From Proales similis (Eukaryota; Rotifera; Eurotatoria; Ploima; Proalidae), in the NCBI GenBank assembly GCA_019059635.1, contig JAGVRJ010000007.1, forward strand, positions 2,232,001 to 2,296,000: 64,000 nucleotides of DNA, given 5' to 3'. The notes beneath the pieces are model-generated. The model made no database searches, was not told the DNA's origin, and worked only from the letters and a program-made list of their open reading frames with translations. Within the stretch, counting starts at the first letter, position 1; every line of letters begins with the position of its first letter. The position numbers and the translations under genes were made by a program. Below are positions 56,883 to 64,000 of this stretch, one piece after another.

Positions 56883-58237
56883 ATGGCTCCAAATGCTAAT
56901 GAATCTTGTTGATACTCGATCCTTTTTTAAGAAATCAGTTTTGGTCAGTTTCGCGTGACAGGCTCATGCACAGCCCAGCTCCTATGTCAAACGGGGCCCC
57001 TCCGTATGGGATGATGATGAGTAATCAGATGGCCAATGGTCGTCCTCGCTCGCACGGACCTACGCCCCCTCCTAACCAAATGGGCCCTGGAAATAGAATA
57101 CCTGGGCAGCCTTTTCCGGAAGGAATCATGCCCGAAAACAGCCAATTTCAGCATTCCGGATACAACGGCCAGATTCCACTTCAAATGGGACTTCCTAGTC
57201 AAAATGTTGGTTCACCTCGACCGCCTTCTACATCTGGCATGTCATCGCCCCATCCCCACCCGGGACAAATGCCACCGCAGCACCAGCAAGTCATGGGCCT
57301 TCAAAATCAGCATCCACATGGAGGAATAAGATCTCCACATGGACAGCCTCAAAGCATACCATCACCGCATCTACAGGGCCACGGCGGCTATCCTCAGCCT
57401 GGAAAATCTCCGCATCCCCCACACCCTCATCAGCATCATGTTCCTCATCATCAAATGCATCATCCAGGCATGATGCAAGGTCAATTGCCACCGCATATGA
57501 GAGTTTTGTCACCACACGGAGGAATGATTTCTCCTCATCATTACCCTAATCAAAATCAGCCCATGATGCACGGAATGAACGGACCGCCTGGAATGATGCC
57601 AATGCCTCATCCTCCGCCAGGTCACCCCATGGGTCCGGGCGGACCATATCCTCCTATTCACGGGATGCCACCACCAGGAAGTGGCCCAATGCCAATGCAT
57701 GGTATGATGCCACGAATGCCGATGCCACCTGGACAGATGCTTCCACCCGGCCAACATATGATGCATCCACATCCACATCATCCGGGAATAATTAGACCTG
57801 GACCTGGGCCACAAGGAGGGATGCTTCCTAACTTAGGCATGCCTCATCCATCAGGTCATATGATAGCAAATGGGCCTCCCCCTCCAAATCACTCAAATCA
57901 CGTTCCTCAACATATCTCTCAAGGCCAGATGCTTCCTCAACCACCACCACATTTGCAAAATGCAGAAATACATCCTCCCAATCAACCGATGATATTCAAT
58001 CCACAGAACCCAAATGCTCCACCGATTTATCCCTGCGGAGTTTGCCAGCGTGAGGTACAGGGAGATCAAGACGAAGCAATTATGTGTGAAAGTGGCTGCA
58101 ACTTTTGGTTTCATAGAATATGTATCGGTATGCATCCAGAAGCCTATCAGTTTTTGAAAAGAGAAGTTTATGCCGAATGGGTTTGTGACGGGTGCGTAAA
58201 CAATAAGCGAATCGCACCAATAAAGTTTAAAGCCTGA
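56883..58237 (+). CDS. PYGO: Pygopus, Wnt-pathway PHD-finger coactivator
   Basis: Pygopus links beta-catenin, through Legless/BCL9, to chromatin by reading methylated histone H3K4. Two exons close in phase: 56883-56907 (start MAPNANES) and 56949-58237, with a 41 bp intron, giving 437 residues. The long middle is Pro/His/Met/Gly-rich, with PPNQMGPGNRIPGQPFPEGIMPENS near the N-terminal homology region, although the NPF triplet of that domain is missing. The C-terminal PHD finger keeps its Cys4-His-Cys3 ligands: YPCGVCQREVQGDQDEAIMC, ESGCNFWFHRIC and WVCDGCVNNK. It ends just after the PHD. The repeat-like middle is prone to spurious frames on both strands. Confidence 0.9.
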
Positions 58238-59058
58238 GCTTAGAAATGAAGCATCGTTTTTCACGCCGGAATCTGTAAATAAATTTATCAGCTTTACGAA
58301 CGAGTGTCTTATTTAAAATCTTTTACTTTCGCTATTCTTGTCTGTATTTTGCTCATTATAAAAATTTCGTCGTTGTCGTCTTTCTGTTAGTGCAAATGAA
58401 CTAATAAAACTTGAATTAATCCTTAAGTTTTTTCTTGACCTAATGCCTTTCACGATTTTATACTTTCCAGTTGTTTTTCTCCCTATTTTAACTTACAAAT
58501 AGAAAACTGATTTAAATTTTCATCGACCATAAGATTGATGCTTTCTTGGTACGAAGAAGCGCCATCACTAATAACCGTCTGTTCTTTTTCAATAAAACCA
58601 TTCAGCTTTGAATCTTCAAGGACATTTGTTTCTCCTTTTTAATCAAATAAGTTTGTTTACCCTTTTAAATCAGAAAACTCCTATTGATTCCGTTATTTTA
58701 ATCCCGTTACGCGGCCTTTAAGTTTTGACATATATAACTAATTCTGTGAAAGTTTTTTTGGGCAACCCTCCAGCATTTATTCATTCTGTTTTATAAGGAT
58801 TTTCACGGTTATCAATTTAGGTTGTATTTTCAATATTTAAGCGTATTTATTTAAACATCCAAATATTGAGACCCACGTATTCGGCTAAGTGTGTTGGTTT
58901 AATAAATGGCTTTAACCAAATCAAAGTTAAATAGTGAACTTAAATAAATAGTAGTCACGAAATTTTGTACCATCATGGTATTTTAAAGTCTAATTCCTAA
59001 TCCATATGGTACCGCGCATTCATGAAATAATGATTAAAAGTCGAAAAAAGAAACCAAT
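58238..59058. other. Intergenic with a duplicated gene fragment
   Basis: Between two convergent genes. The only recognisable content is a 121 bp copy of part of the BAH gene at 58518-58638 (listed as a repeat), poly(A)-signal-like AATAAA words, and AT-rich sequence. Confidence 0.6.
58518..58638 (-). repeat. Diverged copy of a segment of the BAH-domain gene
   Basis: About 92% identical over roughly 110 bases to 59771-59891, same orientation. On the minus strand it reads ETNVLEDSKLNGFIEKEQ then VISDGASSYQESINLMVDE without a stop, against ETTVLADTKLNDFIEKEQ and IISDGASSYQESVNLVVDE in the gene. Most base differences change an amino acid. It ends near a GTAAGT donor-like site. Its splice phase does not fit the gene's last exons, and it lies after the gene's stop codon. 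Confidence 0.85.
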
Positions 59059-62000
59059 TCATTTAGGAGATGAATGAGTTGTTTGAATATGGTTAAGCTT
59101 TTTATGAACCGAATTATATTGATAGCGGCAAAAGAGCGTTGTCAAGTCAGGTCTCTCTTTTTGCGTTCTAAGAGCAATAATTTAAAAAAAAATGATCTAT
59201 CTAATAATTAGTCATTTTCTTACCTCAAGAAATCTTCATGCGAGCTTAAAACCTCAACTTTTGATCGGTTAATAAACTTATGACTTATTAGTTCAGTCTT
59301 GTCAGAAAGAATAAGCTCGTCATCTTCTAGTTTGCAACGTTCAGTAACATCAAGTTCATAAGCCATCGAAGGAAAATAGCCTTTGCATTCGGCCATAAAT
59401 TGTTCTGCTTAATTTTAAATTTAATTTAAAAAAAAATCTAATCATAATCACGTCTTACCTTTGTTTTGTTTTTGCAGTATTCTTGTAATTTGAGCATAAA
59501 ATCCTTTTCGAGAAGGTTCAATTGTGCCAGAAAAACTTATTTCAGCATCAGTCGGATGAATAAATACGGTTTTTCCTATTTCAATGTCCAAGTCAGAACT
59601 TCTTTTGGATGAACAACCTTGATCAATATAGTTTTCAGAAGCGATCAATTCCGTTGAAGGAATCGTATCCATTGGTTTATGTTCAGTATTCTCCTCCACA
59701 ACTTCGTAGCTTTCATGGCTGGATTGTCCGGAACTAGCAAGATTGGCCTGAGCTGTGTCCAAATTTGAAGTTTCATCGACCACAAGATTGACGCTTTCTT
59801 GGTACGAAGAAGCGCCATCACTAATAATCGCCTGCTCTTTTTCAATAAAATCATTCAGCTTTGTATCTGCAAGGACAGTTGTTTCTTCTTCATTTGGTTC
59901 TTTTTTAGTATTGATGGTTATGGTCATGGCCTCTGAATCTACTTTAATGCTGCAAGAACAGGACAAAGATACTTTTTCGTTTATCTTTTGAGGCGGCTTA
60001 ATCGTGGCACAGTCTTTTCTCTCAATTGTATTTTCATTTTGATTCGAAATTTCCGATTCAGCAAGAGTTTTAGGTTTTTCATTTTCCATAGCTCTGGCCT
60101 TAGAAGTTTGTTCCAACGGTTCTGGTGTCAATTGTCCTGAAGATCGAGACTTTTTGTTTAGAAAATTTCTAGAGGTTTGGGCTTTAATGCCAGTACTTGG
60201 CAAAGATAAATCAGGAAAATTTTTGTTTTTTAGCTTTGCTGATTCAGTAAGGAAACAAGCGATATTGTTTGCCATTTGCTCTTGAAAACTTTTGCAATTT
60301 TTCGGTCTGCTTTTATCACTTGACAAGCATTTTCCATTTTTTGAAACCGCTGGTTTTGCGGTAAAGAAGTTTAAGTTTTCAACGTTTATAAGGGATGGAG
60401 AAGGTAAAGAGGTTGCTTGCTGAAGTAACTGCTGTTTGCGTAAAAGGTTTTCTAAAATGGATGCGTCAGGTAAAATAGCTTGAAAGCTTGGTTCCGATTG
60501 GCTCGGCCTTGGAAGGTTGGCAAAAAGTCCAAGTCCATTCAATAGCTCACTTGCTAAATATTGATTCATGATCTCTGAATTTTGGATTAACTTATCTGGT
60601 CTAATAGAGTTTGTTTGTTGAATCATGTTTGTCGAAGTTTGTAAAGTTTTCAAATCGACATCAGAAAATTTAGTTTGCGAGCTCGCTTTCGCAAAAGATG
60701 GAAGTGATAGTGCTTTTGAAAGAGGTGTTCCGGCATTTAAAAAAGCTTGAAGGGAGCTTGTATTATCTAAACTATCCCTGATCTGAAGTGTACCTGAAGT
60801 TGGATTGCATAAGCTTCCGGAATGAAGATGGGAATGAAACAGATTTAAAGGATGCGATGATGATTGTACAAAAGGATGAGCCTTTGAAGTGCAATTCGAA
60901 GTGTTTCCACTGCAATTTATAGGCGTATGTGTAACATTTGAGAGTGGAGGTGGATTAAAACCACAAGGTAAGGTGTTCAAAAAACCAGGAAAACTGTGAC
61001 TTGGTCCAAGATTCTGAGTAAATTGAGCATACGGATTAGAAGATTCAATAAGTGCTGTTGCAGCATGCATTTTGTGTTTCTCACTCGAAATCTTAATACT
61101 CGAGTACTGATTACCAATGAATCCGCCTAAAAGTTTTCAAAAAATATTTAGATATATTGGTAAACATTTTCCAAATACAAAATTAGTGGAAGTTAAACAG
61201 AAAACTTAGAAAATGATAATGTAAAGAATTTTAAAGAAACAAACAGTCTCGATGGGTTGTTGGTCTGAATTTTTATAATACCAAAGAACGAAAAAAAGCT
61301 CAAATCAGAACCAGCCTTGGCTATTGAAAATCTTTTTTATTTGAGCTAACTTTTTCATAAATCTGATTGGATTCTGAGATGTAAATGATGTAATAATAAA
61401 ACTTCCCGAGTAACCTAAACTTTGCAGCACCGATAAAAGTAGAAATAAACAAAGATTTAATGCCGCAAGAGAGAAGTGACGATAAAAATTGGATCTTTAG
61501 ATATATCTGAGACATGGAAACCAAAATGATTTATGGAAAAAGTTCAACACCCTATTAGACAACAATCAGATGATGATTCGACTTACTGTTGGCCTGAGAG
61601 AGGTTTTTGTTTTCGTTTGGAGGGTCGGAAGCTTTATTGGTTTCGCATTTGGATCCATTCTTACTTGGGTCATCGTATAGGCCCGAGTCTTTAGGTATCT
61701 GACTGGCAGGCTTGGATGGAGAATTATAAGTCATTGAAACATTTGCACCACTTATTCCAGTAGAGGAATAATTATTTTCGGTTTCTCTTGAGTTATTATC
61801 TCTCGTTTTAAAGAATTGTGGCTGATCCGTTATTTTAGTTCCGAATTTTTCAATCGGAACAGGCTCTGGTGAAAATGGCTTGTCTCCGGGAGTGGGTTTA
61901 AACTCACTGGCCCATTTAAATATGTATTCTCGAGTGTATGAGCCAAAGCCTGCAGGATTATTTGCGAAGCGTTTGTTGTGCTCAGCCAAAGATTCCTCAG

Positions 62001-62901
62001 TCAATGTTAAATTTTCACTGATGGTCAGAACTTCTGAGCTATTTAGCGACTTAGAATCGGTTTGTTTTTCAAGCTTTGCAACAGCTGAAGTTTTCTTTTG
62101 TTTTTTAAAACCATCTTCTTCAACATCACCGCCCGTCAAGGTTCTCTTTTTAATAGGTGCATTGTTTGATTTGGTGCCGTTTTTTTCAAGTTTGTTGCTA
62201 GTTCGGTTAGAGAGTTCACCTTGCGTCCGGTAAGAGTTTACTGATTCCAAATTATAAGCGAATCTGGTCTTTTCAATCTCGTTTGTTTGAATGATCATGA
62301 CTGAAGCTTTTAAGCTTGCTTCTCTTTTAGGCCTTCCTGATTCGACTTGTATTGTTTCTGTGAGTTTTTCACTTTGCTTGGCTTTCTTTTTATCATCTTT
62401 ACGTGAACTTGCTAGCTTTTGAATTCTACTGTGACCTGCTTTTTTCGGCAATTTCTCACCATCCAAAGGATTGTTTGTTAAAGCAGCTGTTCGATTTGTC
62501 TCTTTTTCTGCAACTGCTACTTCAGCCAATGTTTCTTGTTTTGGACAAACACTATTGTTACTGGACACTGTCCGAGAACGTTTTGATGAAATTTGCGCTG
62601 TTTTGGAATTATCTTGCCGATTAGATTCAATATTCCCTGTAGAAGAACAATACTGCAAAAGTATTTGAGCATTCAGGCTTGCCATACGCCTTTTACGGGG
62701 CTGGGATTGTTCATCATCCTTTTCGGTTTTCTTTGCTTCATGCATTTCTAACTCTTCTATTTGGCTTTTTGTGTTCTTAGTTGTTTTGGATAACGCCTTT
62801 TTTACCGAATTTCGTCTGGCCGCTTGCTTTGATCCTTTGTCACTATTTTCGTCCTCGTCCTCTTCATGATTTTTGGTAGGCGCCCTCTTAGGTCTAACCA
62901 T
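59059..62901 (-). CDS. BAH-domain nuclear protein, resembles winged eye / BAHCC1 / TNRC18
   Basis: Four exons close exactly in phase: 61587-62901, 59459-61126, 59224-59404 and 59059-59167, giving about 1090 residues. The two long frames, which look like two genes, join across a GTAAGT donor at 61586. The N-terminal third is Lys/Ser-rich and nuclear-looking, with RKRRMASLNAQILLQY near residue 69 and a second, related RPKREASLKASVMI near 191; R-x-ASLNA motifs recall BAHCC1 and winged eye. A Ser/Pro/His-rich middle follows. The C-terminus resembles a BAH domain: FYAQITRIL, then DDELILSDKTELI and INRSKVEVL, ending LFCRYQYNSVHKKL. BAH domains read histone marks; BAHCC1 binds H3K27me3. The family call is from memory and moderate. 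Confidence 0.6.
59771..59891 (-). repeat. Source copy of the duplicated segment, inside the BAH gene's second exon
   Basis: Partner of 58518-58638, about 1.25 kb away in direct orientation. In frame within the long second exon of the BAH-domain gene. Confidence 0.85.
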
Positions 62902-63643
62902 TGCTTCAACTTAAATGTACCAATGATTGATTGAGGCAAACTAAGTGTGATACGCTGGTTGCCTAAACTTTTTCAAACGATCTTGCTGAATGATAAAGAA
63001 CTCAAGCTCTTTGTAACCTCTTTTCTTCAACAAGTCTTTTATACTTAGAAATAGAACTATTTTCTAGTTCAAATCGTTTTCTCCATCTTTGCTCGACCTT
63101 ATTATAAATATCGCCATGAATGCTCTGAGCATTTTTTCATCAAATTATCATAAATTAAGCAAATTTGGATAGAATTTACCACATGCTGACCACAATTTGG
63201 ACCTTAACGTAAGCAGGTTTGAAAAGTGATGCTATACAACCCTGGTTGAAATAAGCATACGAAAAAACTCACCTTTGAGAATACTCACAGATGTGTAAAA
63301 CGATCATGGCCATGCTTTAAGTTTTATATTGAGAACACTCGATCCAAAATTTTAATTGAAGTTTAGGTTTAATTGAAAAGATTAAATAAGGCTGGATAAG
63401 ATTTTAGTATTGGACTATTTCAGTTAAATGTAATTGAGTAAAACTTTAGATAAGCTGAACCTTCGGGGCGCTTCTAAGTTGAAGACATCAAGGGAGCTTC
63501 TCGCTTCATAGAGAATCGAGTAGTATGGTAACTTAGCAACCGACTAAGAATCATAGCAAAATACAGTTAGCCCAGGGAGACAAAGTTGATGTTTGAAGCG
63601 AATTTCGATCCAGTTACAATAGTCAAGCTTAGCTTTACTCGTA
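62902..63643. promoter_or_regulatory. Divergent interval between the BAH gene and RPGR
   Basis: No gene in these 742 bp. AT-rich, with an RFX-like site near RPGR at 63527-63541 (separate entry). Confidence 0.45.
63527..63541 (+). promoter_or_regulatory. Imperfect RFX-like inverted repeat upstream of RPGR
   Basis: GGTAACTTAGCAACC has two RFX half-sites (GGTAAC and AGCAACC) separated by two bases. It lacks the central AT of the strict X-box. It lies 102 bp before the RPGR start codon, similar in place to the perfect sites near TMEM107 and FAM161. Confidence 0.5.
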
Positions 63644-64000
63644 ATGAATAGCCAGCAACAACTCTTGGAGGATGTTCCTGGTAAGTTGAATCAGTAACTA
63701 ATTAGCTTGAGCATGTGTGAGTTTACACAGTGAAAATACATTCAACAGACTATGGATCAGCATTTGTTTGCGGAAAAAGTCGGTTTGAAGAAAGCAAATT
63801 TTATGTGAGAGATGACCCAATTCTAGAGATATCTTGTGGAGATGAGCATACCGGAGTTGTAACAAGCAAGTCCTAAGATTATTTTCAGAGATTTAAATAA
63901 GTAAAATTTGATCAGAAAGAGGACGAGTTTTCATGTTTGGATCAAATAACTGGGGCCAATTAGGATTAGGCCATGAGAAAAATGTTGATCGCCCTAGCTG
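63644..64000 (+). CDS. RPGR: RPGR (retinitis pigmentosa GTPase regulator) homologue, 3' partial
   Basis: RPGR is an RCC1-propeller protein of the ciliary transition zone and photoreceptor connecting cilium. Exon 1 is 63644-63680 (MNSQQQLLEDVP). Exon 2 starts at 63749 and gives SAFVCGKSRFEESKFYVRDD and ISCGDEHTGVVT (human FTFGKSKFAENN, LSCGDEHSAVVT). The third exon gives RGRVFMFGSNNWGQLGLGHE (human LYMFGSNNWGQLGLGSK), which distinguishes RPGR from other RCC1 proteins. The intron between exons 2 and 3 uses a GCAAGT donor and closes in phase. The gene runs off the right edge after about one and a half propeller blades. Confidence 0.9.

Noticed and set aside
57291-57814. His/Trp-rich and Asp/Glu-rich minus-strand frames over Pygopus
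   Set aside because: Antisense shadows of the biased Pro/His/Met codon use in the Pygopus middle region.
59448-61070. Separate 540-residue gene starting MHAATALIE
   Set aside because: The sequence before this Met is open to a TTTTAG acceptor that joins in phase to the upstream 448-residue frame, and the 3' end runs past a donor into two more exons; one gene is simpler.

Overview
The window is nuclear DNA from a small, gene-dense animal genome. Roughly thirty protein genes lie on both strands. Most have introns of only 40-140 bp and intergenic gaps of 50-400 bp. Animal-specific families are present (vestigial-like, Pygopus, protocadherin-like, CDK4/6, golgin-84, NBAS), and so is a set of cilium genes (CFAP410, FAM161, TMEM107, RPGR). 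An arginine kinase rather than a creatine kinase points to an invertebrate, probably a protostome. I cannot name the species; a ciliated, miniaturised spiralian with a compact genome would fit.

Layout. 1-3.6 kb: a partial three-domain RNA-processing protein facing HINT1. 3.6-8.06 kb: a 4.4 kb gene-free stretch with TG and CT tracts. 8-23 kb: a divergent protocadherin, CFAP410, NBAS, arginine kinase and a CaMK-like kinase. 23-32 kb: malectin, FAM161, V-ATPase subunit G, phosphatidylserine decarboxylase and an IAH1-type esterase. 32-40 kb: TMEM107, CDK4/6, a peptide-precursor-like secreted protein, mS38/AURKAIP1, DHRS12 and golgin-84. 40-52 kb: an unrecognised repeat protein, ARMC7, CCDC174, TM2D2, cytosolic aspartyl-tRNA synthetase, MsrA, an RDH10-like SDR, ADAT1 and COX11. 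52-54 kb: a second gene-poor stretch. 54-64 kb: vestigial-like, NAA20, Pygopus, a BAH-domain chromatin protein and the start of RPGR.

Most genes are housekeeping functions packed closely, often convergent or divergent. Two perfect RFX/DAF-19 X-box sites sit just upstream of the cilium genes TMEM107 and FAM161, which suggests a conserved ciliary regulon. Many exon joins below were worked out by hand from splice signals, reading phase and family alignment from memory; where phase closes exactly I say so. The most notable points are: a previously hidden secreted precursor with many dibasic sites; an arginine kinase with no in-frame start ATG lying 55 bp behind a same-strand kinase; an SDR whose catalytic Tyr is Asn; a protocadherin that has lost its calcium motifs; a BAH gene with a duplicated fragment beside it; and an EEP-2H-poly(A) polymerase fusion.
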